Below, one piece after another: positions 43,478 through 56,000 of a stretch of 64,000 bases of DNA; position 1 is the first letter of the stretch; every line of letters starts with the position of its first letter. Where the stretch lies: contig CANJKZ010000467.1 in the NCBI GenBank assembly GCA_947471745.1, positions 124,001 to 188,000 on the forward strand, read 5' to 3'. A program made the translations under genes and the position numbers. The notes beneath the pieces are model-generated. The model made no database searches. It had not been told where the DNA came from and worked only from the letters and a program-made list of their open reading frames with translations. The stretch comes from Closterium sp. Naga37s-1. Taxonomy: Eukaryota > Streptophyta > Zygnematophyceae > Desmidiales > Closteriaceae.

Positions 43478-46400
43478 ATGGCAACACAGAAGGAGAGAAG
43501 CTCCTCTAACGGCTCTCCCGGTACTACTCCTACTCCACCTCCTGCCTCTGGCCTACAGACAGAGGAGGGCACAGCAACAAGACCAGCAGCTGGATCCACC
43601 GAAACTCCCGCAAATCAAGCCGCGGGCTTCGACCCAAGCATGATGGAGAAGTTCTTCTCCTTCATGTCCTTCTACGAACAACACCAGCAAGGGGCACCTG
43701 CGCAGTCAAACAACAGCAACAACAACAACGATGTGACGCCGATGAGCCTCGACGGTTCATCCTACGCGCGAGGAAATCAGCAACAACAACCTACCTTCGC
43801 TCCGTACGAACCCCAGCGCGGATCCGTCAGTTTCATGCCGTGCCAGCAGCCTTCACCTGAGCAAGAGAAGACATTGGATGCACTTCAAGTTCAGTCGCAG
43901 TTTGCGCACGTCTTAAAACTGCAGACATCAAGACCGTTCGACGGAAAATACTTCTTTACCTGGTCATTCGAATTCGAGCTAATGATGGAAGGCGCGCAGA
44001 TTCTTGGCTTCTTCGACGGGTCCCTGCCATATCCAACGCACGGGACACAATACGATAAGCAGCAGTACACATATCAGTCCATGATGGCGTACACCATCCT
44101 ACTGCGCAACGTCACACCGAACCAGCAGCAGAACATTCGGTCTTACCGGGGATACGGGAACTCTGCCGAGCTTGCGTACAACCACCTGTAGAACCTGTAT
44201 CAGGCAACAGACAACGTCAATCAGAGTCGGTTAATGGCACAACTGACAACAGTGGAAATGAAACCGGGCGAAAAGGGGATGGCGTATATCAGTTGCTGCC
44301 GCGAATTGCGCGACAAACTCCTTCGATGTGGAGGATCGATATCGGAAGACGCCTTCGTCACAGTTGTTATTGGCGGTCTTGGTCCTCATTGGCGCTCCAC
44401 TCGCGCCATACTCCGAGCCCACGGGAAGATCTCCGAAGCAGCACTCTGCACCGAAATTCACGCTGAGCAGCAAGACATGGACCTGCAAGAGGAGCGGCAC
44501 AAGAAGAAAACGTCAGTACCCGAATTTGCGTTTCACACCCAACGGCGCTACAACAACAACAACAACCGGCATCAACCAAAACCCGTACCTCCGTTCTGTC
44601 ATATCTGCCAGACCTCAGGGCACCCTCGCACATACTGCCCGAATCGACGGCAATCAACGCCACCACAACGTCAACTTCGCCCTTCAAGTAGTCAGGTAGC
44701 ATCCACACAGGCGCACCCCACAAGCCAGTCGCAGTCTTCAACAGCATCGCCAACACAATCTGCACAAGGAGCAAGAAACATCGTCAGCTGCATGGCAAGA
44801 TTGACTGACTCTTGCATCACCGAGTCACCACCGCACTACTCACCGGAAGAGCAACTCGACAACAGTACCCCTCGCCGCGAGTCACTTCATCCGAACCCGA
44901 CGTATGCAGCCATCGCTCAAAGCGAGCCGTCCGGGAAAGACACTTGGTTCTTGGACAGTTGCTGCGGACAGCATATGTGCTCTTCGGGTCGTTTCGTTCA
45001 ACGCGAACACCAACTTCAGCGCGAAGTTGTCATCACCGTCGCCAACAATCAGAACCTGCGCACACGACGACAGGGCGTAGTGCAACTTCAGTCACGAGAG
45101 ACAAACGTCATACTGCAAATGTCAAAAGAATTAATTGCGGAGGGACTCGGCTACAACTTACTAAGTGTCAGCCAGCTAATGACGAAAGGCATCCATCTCA
45201 AAGCAGACAGCACCACTCAGGAGTTCAAGCTGTACCACGGGAGAGGCGGACTTTACATCAGGAAGGCGGTCCTGAAAAATAACGTCTTAGTCCTCGACTT
45301 CGTTCCAGATTTAGGCACCGCCGATAGCGACGGAATCGTCACCTTCACCTCCTGGACGCACCCACCGGATCTTGATCCTGACTTCAGCCCCGAAGGCTTC
45401 TGGTATTCACATACTATTCCTGAGGCAGAACGAACAAGAGCATTAGCAACAATTCAACACTCGGCAGCAGCAGAGACAACATCGGCAGCAGCAGAAACAA
45501 CATCGGCAGCAGCAGAGACAACATCGGCAGCAGCAGAGACAACATCGGCAGCAGCAGAGACAACACCGGCAGCAGCAGAGACAACATCGACACCAATCGC
45601 AGGACCTTCAACGGCACCGGTCTTCGTCGACAACACACCACCGTCTCCTGCGCAACAGTTGAATCCAACTCCACGAGAAGTCCATCGAAGTGCAAACCAC
45701 ACCGCAGGGTTCTACTCCAACTCCGACTTGTACCGCCGCTCACCCGGACATCGCGCTGACGAAGATCTCTGGCATAAACGAATGGGACATCCGAGCAACA
45801 CGACGTTAAACAACACGATACGAGCAGGCGTTCTTGACAAAGACTCACTACTCTTACCCGACGGCAGAGAACTTCGACGAATGAGAGGAACTTGTTTCAC
45901 CTGCCCTGAAGCTGACTTACCGCATCAGCCCTTCGTTTCTCACCACAACCCGAGCGCACCAGCTTACGCACCACTTGAGAAAGTGTACAGCGACATCCTG
46001 TACAACCGCGAACCTGGACAAGAAGCATACAACTACACCATCACGTTCATCGACGCCGCCACTCGTTATGTCTGGCATCTCAACCTTCCAAGCCGCGACA
46101 TGGCCTTCGAAGCCTTCGTAGCCTGGCTCCCAGTAGCAGAACGGGAATCGGGAGTTAAGCTGAAGAGTTTTCAGTCTGACGGGGGAGGAGAATACACCTC
46201 ACAGAGGTTCAAGCAGTACTTGGCAGAGAGAGGAATCAAGCGGCTCATCTCCCTTCCCTACGCTCATCAACAGCAGGGTGTAGCAGAAAGAATGAACAGG
46301 ACCCTTCAGAACACCATGCGCAAGCTGCTACGTGGCATGCGGCTACCCAACCACCAGTGGCCCGAGGCAATGGACCACGCCGTGATGCTCCACAACTTGC

Positions 46401-48698
46401 TCTCGTCATCATCGCTCCCGAACAACGCATCACCGCATCTGCTGTGGACAGGAAAACTGGGTAGCACAAAAAATGTTGCGAAAATTCGACTGCATGGTAC
46501 AGTACCGACCCCCAGCTGCACGCGCTGGCCGATTCTCCCAACGCGCACAGTGGGGACTACACCTGGGCATTGAAAAGAATTACAACGCGTGGAAGATTTT
46601 CGATGTCCACTCAAAGGAAACAGTAGCAGCACGTGATGTCATTTTCTACAAGCGACTCACCCTTTCAACGTACCTGTACAACTTGGAGACTTCACGAGAT
46701 GTCACAGGCGGATTTCGTGGGGACCGAGCCTTCGTTTCGGCAGAAGATGAAGCTGACCTGGACGAGCAGACCATGGACGGAGCTTCGGAAGAAGCCGGAC
46801 CACTTCCCTACTGCTCGGTGGATATTCCAATGGACGATGACAACCCTCGCGAAAGCATCAACGCCGAAGTCTTCTATGACTTCGCCGACAACTGTTACGT
46901 TACACCCGCCCGAGTCAACACCAACGAAGCCGAACGCATAGGACCCAACTTCTTACCTGATCCAGAAGAAGGTGACGAAGCAGCTTATCCCGCGGATACG
47001 ACACTTCCCCGCTACACACAGAGCGGACTCCAGATACTTGGCCTCGTCACCGCGGTTCACGGCACGGAGATTCCTAAGGAGCCTGCCACAGTTCAGCAGG
47101 CTCTTGGGGGGGAGCATAGGGAAAAATGGCGCGAAGCCATGGACAAGGAGCTGAAAGCACTGGAAGAACGGAACACCTGGAAAGTCGTTCCCATCGGCGT
47201 GGCACGCAACAAAACGGTACTCACCGGAAAATGGGTCTTCCGTGTGAAGACAAAGGCAGACGGCACCATCGACAAGTTTAAGGCGCGCTGGGTCGTGCGC
47301 GGTTTCGACCAAGAGCACGGACGTGATTTCACCGAGACGTTCGCCCCGGTCAGCCGACACACTTCACTTCGAATTCTTCTCGCGATCGCCGCCATGAAGA
47401 AGAAGAAGCTGCAGCAAATTGACGTCGCCAATGCATTTCTCTACGCACCTGTTGACGCCGAAATCTTCGTCGAACTTCCACACGGCTCCAACGGAGAGCC
47501 CAACCAAGTCTGTCAGCTGCTGAAGTCCCTGTACGGCATCAAACAGGCTCCAAGACTGTGGCAGCAGTATCTACACGCTCGACTCATCCACATCGGATTC
47601 CGACAGCTACCACACGACCAGGGCATGTACCGGCTCACGAAAGGTGACGACTACATTCTGCTCATCGTCTACATGGACGATCTGCTCTACATCGGCTCAA
47701 CCGACAGCGTCACTGCTTGGTTCGAAGGGGAGCTGCAGCAGGACCTCACTCTCACAGTGTCATCAACCGTCACGCAATACCTCGGCCTCAACATCCAGGA
47801 AGAGGAAGGCGCGATCTATCTCAACGCCGCGAAATATGCCGACACTATCGCCAAACGCTTCGGACTCACCCCGATCACCATCTCCACGCCATACCGCTAC
47901 ACTGCAGGAAATCACAAGGAAGGCTCCGCTCCGCTCAAGCCCGCAGGCATACGCGACTACCAGAGAAAGCTGGGGTGCCTCCTCTTCGCGGCCGTCACCT
48001 GCCGTCCGGATCTATCGTACTCTGCGAGTCAACTCGCCACCTACCTCAAAAGGCCCGAGGCAGAACACATGGCGGAGCTCGACCGCGCTCTTCACTACCT
48101 CGTTAGCACTCCGACGATCGGCCTGACCTATCACAAGAACGGAACCTCGACACCTAAGTTAATCGGCTACGTCGACGCCGATCACGCCGGCGACTCCGAC
48201 AACAGACGCTCGCGCACCGGCTACATCTATCGCTTCGAACCTATCGGACATATCTCCTGGCAGTCGAGAAAGCAGGAGTTAATCGCCCTCTCCTCAGCTG
48301 AAGCAGAATATATCGCACTCTGCTCAGCCACCAAGGAAGGACTGTACCTTCGCGAACTCCTGGAGGAAGCGAAGCTGGCTCAGTTACCCAGCTTCTCCCT
48401 GTTCTGCGACAACCAGTCAGCAATTCGCATAGCCAACAAAAATGGATTCGCGAACAGGACGAAGCACATCGCCCTGCGATATTTCTTTGTGAAGGACGAG
48501 ATCGAGAAGGGGAGACTCGAGCTGTCTTACTGCCCCACGTCCGAGATGGCAGCTGATTACTTGACCAAGAAACTCGGAAAGCAGAAGTTCGAGTACTGCA
48601 TGCTGCTGACTGGACAGAGCCACGTCACCAGCAGCGACACTCCAGATGCGAAGGGGAGTGTTGAAACACTAAGCGCCTCTGTCGCGTCGAAACACTAA
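43478..48698 (+). pseudogene. Copia D Gag-Pol, one stop and one frameshift
   Basis: The start is MATQKERSSSN. Gag carries a CCHC knuckle (CHICQTSGHPRTYC). Then come protease (WFLDSCCGQHMCSS), integrase (HKRMGHPSN with CFTCP; SDILYNREPGQEAYNYTITF; FQSDGGGEYTSQRFKQYL; HQQQGVAERMNRTLQ), RT (FKARWVVRGFDQEHGRDFTE, VYMDDLLYIG) and RNase H (SSAEAEYIALCSATKEGLYL, LFCDNQSAIRIANK). A TAG at 44189-44191 interrupts Gag, and an indel in an A6 run near 46469-46474 shifts the integrase C-terminus. A six-fold SAAAETT repeat lies between protease and integrase. Only two lesions separate it from an open frame. Confidence 0.93.
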
Positions 48699-49097
48699 GT
48701 CATAAACGAAGCGAAACACAGCGAAGCATCAGCGAGTCAACCCTCGGAGGTTGAGCAACTGCTGGAGGTTACGCAAAAGTCAAAGGTCAGCGACCTTTGA
48801 CCTGACAAGTACAGCGCGACAGCAAGGACAAACAACTGACTCGTTATCGAGCAGTTGCCCGAGTCATCTCTGTATCGAACCGCAACAGCAAACAGTAAAA
48901 CAGTTATTAGTTGCATCTTTTCATATTCCTTGTATTCTTATAAAAGCCTTGTATCTCTTTGATTAATTAATCTACTCTGCCCTCACATACCAGCGCAAGG
49001 TGGTTCACAGGCTTATCATTAAACGCTTCCGCTATTACATTGTTCCTACTCAGAGTTTAGTTCTGCAAAGATCCTAAGGGCTTTTCTCAGCCCAACA
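48659..49097 (+). repeat. 3' LTR of Copia D
   Basis: It begins TGTTGAAACACTAAGCGCCT and ends CCCAACA. From GTCGCGTCGAAACACTAAGT onward it is nearly identical to the 5' LTR. Confidence 0.93.
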
Positions 49098-50749
49098 CAG
49101 CGTATCCACGTTCGTCTTGATCCGCTCCAGCTCTGGCAAGCTCCCCAGGCACGCTATCCCCCTCTCGCCCAATCTACAGTCCTTCAATTCCAGCCTCTTC
49201 AGCCCCGTCAGCTGCTTCACATGCTCCATGCCCACATCCGAGAGCTCTGTGGGCGCCGAGAGGACCTTCAGGTTGGTGAGGGCAGTCAGGTGCCGCAGGC
49301 CCTTGTCCTGCACCCCACTGCCTCGGAGATACAGCTCCTCCAGGCCTGTCAGCCTCCCCACGTGCACCATTCCAGCATTCGTGATGCTCCCACAATTATG
49401 CAGCCACAGAATTTTAAGCGAGGAGAGGGTTGTCAGTTGCAGCAGGGCGCCATCGGTTACCTTGGTATGGCTCATGCAGAGGTCCTCAAGCCCTGTTATT
49501 GCACTGATGCCCTCCAGAGCGTTCGCAGTGCGGCTGGTTAGAACGGGAGATTGCCGGAGGTCCAGCTTTGCCAACCCTGCCAGCTTGAACACGTGCTTTA
49601 AGCCTGCTAAATCGATGCCTGAGGACCCGATTAAGCTGAGCTCTTTAAGGTCGGCCATCTTGGGCACGTGGCGGAGAGCGTTGGAGAGGGTGGTGAGGTA
49701 GTTCAGCTCCAGTGAGGTCCGTTCTGGTGTGTGACTGCTCCATGCTGACAGTGCTCTCTGTAAGAAAAAACACACAAACACACGCATGACATTGTTTGCA
49801 TTGAGGCGCATTTGCTCCATACTGACGAAATCATTTGATGGAGAAACGCTGTAAAGGGCAGACACACATGTGGTACAGACGTAATGCATGTCCGTGTGCA
49901 TGTGCCCTAACATATGTCGCTGCAGAGCAGTAAGAGCACAAAAGGTGCTGAAAAGATAACTATCATACAAGAAAGAAAACTGTGCATGAGTCCCACTTAC
50001 CTCCCATGTGTGCATGTTTTCCCCGTGGCTGCGTGCAACTTCCGCGATAACTTTCCAGACACGGTTACTCAGCTTAGCAACCTCCAGTTTCAAGGCTGTT
50101 AACGTCCCCTCCTCCGCCTCCCCCTTCTCCTTCTCCTCCCTCCCCATGTCCTTCTCTTCACCAGACCTCTCACTCACACCATTCTTCTGCAATGCAGCCA
50201 CTGCTTCTCCTAGCTCGTTCAATTTCTTCTCAACGCATGCCTTGTCCAGCATCGGCGCCTGACCCTTCACCTCCACCATCCCTTCCTTCATTGCACTCTC
50301 CCCATTGACATCAGTCCCCATTGCACTTCAGTCAACTCCCATTTGACTTCAGCGACCTCTTCCTTCAGTCCTGTCAACTCACCCTTGACTTTATTTATCT
50401 CGTTCTTCACTCCTGTCACCGCTTTTCTCACTCCAATCACCTCCCCTTTGACCCCAGTCAATTTCCCCTTCGCTTCAACTAATTCCGCTTTCACTCCTAT
50501 CACCTCCCCCTTCACTGCAGCCAGTTCTCCCTCTCCCCTTTCCACCACTGCGGCAATAGCCACACTCCTCTCTCCCGCAGCATCTAGTGCTTGCTTCAAC
50601 CACTCGACCGTACCTTCCAGAACAAAGTTTCGTTTCTCCAGCATATGTACTCGGTCATTTTGCCTTGCCAGCTCCTCTCTAACTGCGGCCAACTCCCCTC
50701 TCGTCATTCCAAACAATCCATTCACCCCTTCCCTTTCAACAACCATAAG

Positions 50750-52315
50750 CTTTTACCAGCGAATGAACTTCAAAATCCTTCTTACTGCACAATTCTGGAA
50801 GCGTGGCAACGTGGATTGTAAAAAATTGGATGACGGTGGTAATTAGATGAAGGCGAACGGGAATATGATGCGAATAAGAGTGGAATTACAGCAGGGTGGT
50901 ATCAGGAGATATCCATAAGAATTGTGATAAAAGAAGGAGCTTCAAGCTTACGAAACCTTACTAGAGGAAGAGCTTGAAGAGAGCGAGCTAAACCACCGGC
51001 TTGAGGAAAAGTAGTCCTAGTAACGACAAGAATGAAACCAAGGGCTTAACGGTCTAAAGCGGTCTAGACAATACGATCCTCAAGAAAAGAGAGCTACGAA
51101 ACAGTAGTGAAGTTAATGAAATGTTTGATTCTGCAAGGGCTGGGCCCCAAGTTTTGTGAACCAAACAACCCACGGGCTGACAAACGTAGATGTTATACAG
51201 TTGCTTGTTCTTCTACGCCTAAGAGCCTGGCCGACACCACAAGCTAGGGATGTGTGATGAAGGGACTTGCAACAACGTTCACTCATGTCGCTTTAGAAGG
51301 ACAGTAACAACCTGGCATGAAGTCACTTGGGCGCTCAACGTGTCTGGGACGAACGAACGGGCTCAGCGCAGATCTGGCAGGGAGTCGAGTGTACGTAGGT
51401 GACGTGAAACGGAGTTTGAAAAGGGATACAGAGAGTAGAGGAGAGCATAAGATGACCGCTTAGCGAAGCAGTGTATGACGGTTCCGACGTCACCTAGGTA
51501 GCCTCATTAAGAATTTCGCAAAACTGAAATATTTTGCTGCTGGAGGAGTGCACTAGGAGAGTCTACCATGGCGCCTTGTCACATTTTTTTCGGTCCTAAC
51601 TGAGCTCACCCACGGAATGGAATGGACGGCCACACGATGTGAATGTTCGGCTTCAAGCTAAAATCGCGAATCTCCAACGAGGATATGAGGCGGAAAGAGC
51701 ACGGCAACGAATGAGTGAAGGCAGTGAATGATATAGGCGAGAAAACAGGATAGCGTGAGTAAGGGGCTTGACGGAGTATAGAAAATGACTCGCAGAGGGA
51801 CGCAGACAGATTATGATGCTGAGTCGCGAAGTGTTAGTGGTCTGTTTATTCATGGAAATCAGATAGGTTTGACTGGACCCTTGGGAATGTGAAGCACCAC
51901 ATCACGTGTGGCGAGGTGGTGAGAGCCCGCACACATCAAACTGGATAAAATTTCGAGCCCGTTCCACGAGTTGTTCATTCATGGAAGAACAAGGACCACG
52001 AGTAATCTTACCACGAGTAATCTTACGACGTAAAACAGGTAGACAAAACGCTACCTTTTGAAATTGTCTATCAGTGAATGTGAAACCAGAGCTGTCGCTC
52101 GAGCCTTCGCTTTGCGCATCTCCTCCGAGACAATTATGGAGCAAGGGAGGTTTCTGGTACAGACCAGGCCTGTCGAAGTTCCTGGGGCCCATACTTGCGC
52201 TCCCCAGCTCCTCCCCATCTGACCCTGTTTTGGGTGTAGCTGAGCGTTTGGGCGCCCTTAACAGTCACGGGCGCACCCCAAAGTGAAAACTTGAAATCCG
52301 GGCCTGTGAAGAGTT
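50750..52315. other. region without a recognised gene
   Basis: Upstream of the LRR gene. No coding domain or repeat array is evident. It presumably holds the LRR promoter, but no specific site can be supported. Confidence 0.45.
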
Positions 52316-52600
52316 TGCACTTAGACGCTAAGGGAAAATTCGGGTGCTCCAAAGCTGACTTAGACACTTTACAAACACGGGATTGGCTAGAAAACGCTAA
52401 GGAGAAAATCCACTCCTCTCGTGCAACCTTAGGAGAAGGGGGGGAGGGAGGGGGCACTTAGAAGCTAAGGGAAAATTCGGGTGCTCCAAGCTGACTTAGA
52501 CACTTTACAAACACAGGATTGGCTAGAAAACGCTAAGGGAAAAATCCACTCCTCTCGTGCAACCTTAGGAGAAGGGGGGGGGGGGGGGGGGGGGTGGTCA
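52316..52600. repeat. tandem duplication of about 138 bp with poly-G ends
   Basis: Two near-identical units, each with GGGAAAATTCGGGTGCTCCA, GACTTAGACACTTTACAAAC and CTCTCGTGCAACCTTAGGAG, end in G runs. The second run extends to 20 or more G and is followed by another G run at about 52609-52624. Non-coding. Confidence 0.9.
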
Positions 52601-52714
52601 GGCAGAATTGGGGGGGGGGGGGGGTCCTACAACCGGAAACCAAAACTTTGAGACAGGGGAAGGCCTGGTTTGGGCCCTTAACGCATCCGGGGAAGGGTCG
52701 AACGAGGCACTTAG

Positions 52715-52845
52715 TGTTAGAATAAGCAGGCAGGAATGATGGACTAGGTAGCATGCATTAGTACAAGTACCTAACCCTAAAGTGTTGTACCCCTTGTAGG
52801 CTAACCCACTATAGCCTAGAGATAACACAAACATACAGTTTGACA
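52715..52845 (-). repeat. 3' LTR of Copia E
   Basis: It is 131 bp and aligns without gaps to 59142-59272 with a few substitutions (GCATGCATTAGT against ACATGCATGAGT). Confidence 0.93.
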
Positions 52846-53095
52846 CACCCCCATAGGCTAACTGGGAGATAGCAAACACAACAGACGGTCACAAGACCAG
52901 TCAAGCAAGAGAACAAGCAAAGCAAAGCAAAGCTCAGGGTGGATCTCAAGGACACCACACAATCTGAGCACAAGCAAGCGGCCACAAGGCCAGTTCACAT
53001 GCAGAGTTATAATAGCAAGGCAGTACACTGATCACAACCTAGCAAGAGTAAACAAGCAGGTATAAAGATATATATCAGTGTACAACAAGAGCAAG

Positions 53096-56000
53096 TCAAG
53101 CAACCAGCAGGTGAGGCAGAGTGGGCACAAGCCCAAGAGCAGTGCAGAAACGCTGATGATCACCAGCCCCAAGGGCCTTGGTGAAGACATCAGCAGTGTT
53201 GGCCCGAGAGGCCACGAAAGCAAGGCGCAGCTGACCACGCTGCTGCAGCTCACGCGCAAGGAAGTAGCGAAGAGCAATGTGCTTCGTTCGGTGCTCCAGT
53301 CTCTGCTCGCGACACAAGGCAAGCATTGGCTTGTTGTCGACGTACAGAACTGGAGGAGAACGAGGCCGCTCCCCCAAGTCGGTCAGCAGGTAGGTCAGCC
53401 AGCGGAGCTCCTGTGCAGCCATGGCCCCAGCGTAGATCTCGGCCTCACAGCTGGAACCAAGCACAGAAGAAGAACGAGTGGACCTCCACGAGATAGAACC
53501 CGCGCCAAGACTGAAGGAGTAGCCCTGTGACGAACGCTGAGTCGCCTGGTCGTCGGCCCAAGAAGCGTCAGATTGTCCTGTGAGGACCACTAAACCCAGT
53601 CCTCCAAGCACGAACCCCATGCCCGATGTGCTGCACAAGTAACGCAGTACCTTCTTCGCAGCATCAAAGTGCACCTTTCGGTGTCGACCAGGTGCCACGT
53701 AGCGAGCCAAGAGGCTGAGAGGGTACGCGAGGTCAGGTCGTGTGCACGTCATCAGGTACATGAGGCAACCCACAAGCTATGGGTACGGACCACTCGGCTC
53801 TACGGACTCGTCCGAAGGTGGAGCTGAGAGCGAGTGGCCGGTAGCCAGAGGAGTGGGCTGTGGCGAGGAGTACGTGAAGCGGAAGCGCTGAAGGACCTGG
53901 TGCACCATGTGTGACTGAGTCAGGGTGATGGTGCGCCGTGCTCTGTCCCGGGTGATCTGCAAGCCAAGATAGCTCCGCAGCTCACCCAGGTCAGTGTAGG
54001 TGTGTCTCTCCTGCAGCTCCGCCTTCACTAGGGCCAGTGCCTCAGTGTCAGCAGTAGCAAAAACCAAGTCGTCGACGTACGCGAGGATGTAGAACGGCGG
54101 CAGAGTAGTGTCGGTGCGTAGAAACAGCGACGGGTTAGCAGTCGAAGGAGCAAACCCAAGAGCCGCAAGTGTCGTCCTCAGTGTGTCGTGCCACTCGCGG
54201 GGCGCCTGACGCAGGTCGTACACTGGTCGCCGTAGGCTCCACTGGGACGGCGCAACCAGATGGCCTCGTGAAGGCTACCCTGCAAGAAAGCTGTCGAGAA
54301 GTCGAGGGAGTGCAGCTCGTAGTCACGCTGAGCTGCAACGTGTAGCAACACCCGAAGAGTGGTCATCTTCGGGGTGGGGGAGAAGGTCTGAAAGAAGTCG
54401 ACCCCCTCACGCTGATTGAAGCCTCGAGCAACGTAACGTGCCTTGAAGGCAGGCGGAGAACCCGGCGGCCGCTTCACCCTGAATATCCGCATGCCACTGA
54501 CGATGTTCGCCCCAGGTGGGGGAACCTCGTCGACGTAGGTGCCTGTGGACTTCTAGGAAGCCATCTCTGCGTCCATGGCTGTCTGCCACTGAGAGGAGTA
54601 CTCACCCGAAATCGCCTCCCTATAGGAGCGCGGGGTGGGGATGTCAAGTGCATCCGGGTCTCCCTCAGGGGCAAGCAGCATGGTCGCGTGATGGGGTGAA
54701 GCGGCCGCAAGGCACTCCAGCTCCTCCTGTCTGTCCTCAAGAACGTCACAGCCAAGGGCAGTACAGCCAAGGGCAGTCTCACCCCCGACGGACGGAGGAC
54801 AGGCAGGGTCAGGGTCAGAGACAAGACTCGCAAGGTAGTCTAGGCGGTACACAGCAGCAAAGTCAACGAGCTCAGCGACTAAGGCAGACGCAGCAGGAGA
54901 CGAGAACGTAGGGTCTGTCACAACCGTAGCAAGGAAGCGAGTAACAGTCGGACTGGACGCACGAGCAAGGTCAGACGGTGGGTCAGCAACGTCAGGAAGA
55001 GACGACGCAGGAGGTAACGGTAGGACAACACGCTGTGGAAGAGAGGAAGGACGGAGTGTCATATCGTGAGTGCCGGGGACAGCCGGAGCACGCAGACGAC
55101 GAACACGAGGAACACGAGCACGGACAGCAGCTCTAGGCTCAAGCTCAAGGTCAAAGCTAGACTCAGGCTCTCGACGCTCAGTCAGGGACTGTGTCACCGC
55201 AGTGTAAGGAGCAGGAGTAGGCAGTGGGGAGTGCGGTAGCAGCGGCGGCTGTGACTGGTCTGCCGGTGGAAACAGCAACGGGGGAGTAGTACCTGCCACA
55301 GGGAAGTCAGTAGCACCGGGCGGAAGACTGAGAAGGTGGCGAAGAGCACCAGCAGCTCCCGTACCTCCAGCACGAGCAGCTCCTCCAGTACCCCCAGCAA
55401 CACCTCCAGCACCAGTAGCACCAGCACCTCCAGCACCACAAGCTTCGACAGCGCCAGCACCTCGAGCACCAGTAGTACCTCCAGCACCTCCAGTGCCTCT
55501 AGCTCCAGCTCCAGCGCCTCCAGCACAAGTAGTACCTCCAGTACCTCCCGTGCCAGCAGCTCCAGTAGCACCTCCAGTACCTCCAGCACCAGCAGCACCA
55601 CCTGCTCCGGCAGCTCCAGCACCTCCAGTACGAGCACCTCCGGGACCAGTAGCTCCAGCACCTCCAGTACCTCCAGCTCCAACGCCTCCAGCACCAGCAG
55701 CACCAGCACCTCCAGGGTCAGCAGCTCCCGCAGCTCCAGCACCTGTAGCACCAGCACCTCCAGTGCCAACAGCTCCAGCACCCCCAGCACCTCCAGTAAC
55801 AGTAGTACCTCCAGCACCAGCAGCTCCAGTACCTCCAGCACCGGCAGTACCTCCAGTACTAGCAGCTCCAGTACCTCCAGCACCAGCAGCAGCTCCAGTA
55901 CCCCCAGCACCAGCAGCACCTCCAGCACCTCCAGGCCTAGCAGCTCCAGTACCTCCAGCACTCGTAGCACCTCTAGTACCTCCAGTAGTGCCTCCAGCAC

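Larger units (their letters stand above)
42971..49097 (+). mobile_element. Copia LTR retrotransposon D
   Basis: It lies in the opposite orientation to Copia A, C and E and belongs to another family, with LTRs of about 440 bp (42971-43416 and 48659-49097). TGGTATGAGAGC follows the 5' LTR and GCGAAGGGGAG precedes the 3' LTR. The flanks repeat CAGCGT (42965-42970 and 49098-49103). The two LTRs differ in their first 25 bp and at scattered sites. It is inserted 44 bp away from Copia C in the same LRR exon. Confidence 0.95.
35943..50746 (-). pseudogene. coiled-coil/LRR protein gene split by two Copia insertions
   Basis: Segments (minus strand): 50746-50001 (coiled coil), intron with GTAAGT donor and TTTCTTACAG acceptor, 49757-49104 (LRRs), 42970-42927, and 35981-35943. 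The N-terminal part has long heptad stretches (VKGEVIGVKAELVEAKGKLT). The LRR part has about nine plant-type repeats (LTGLEELYLRGSGVQDKGLR). The C-terminal LALDIGVLPGVVI and NDHRVLFEC are recovered only by removing Copia C and D with one copy of each target duplication. A frameshift or unrecognised intron near 50290-50320 separates the coiled-coil frame from the LRR frame. Transcripts as they stand would end in the Copia D LTR (CWAEKSP, stop). Related proteins are regulatory or scaffold proteins; no specific function can be given. Confidence 0.75.
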
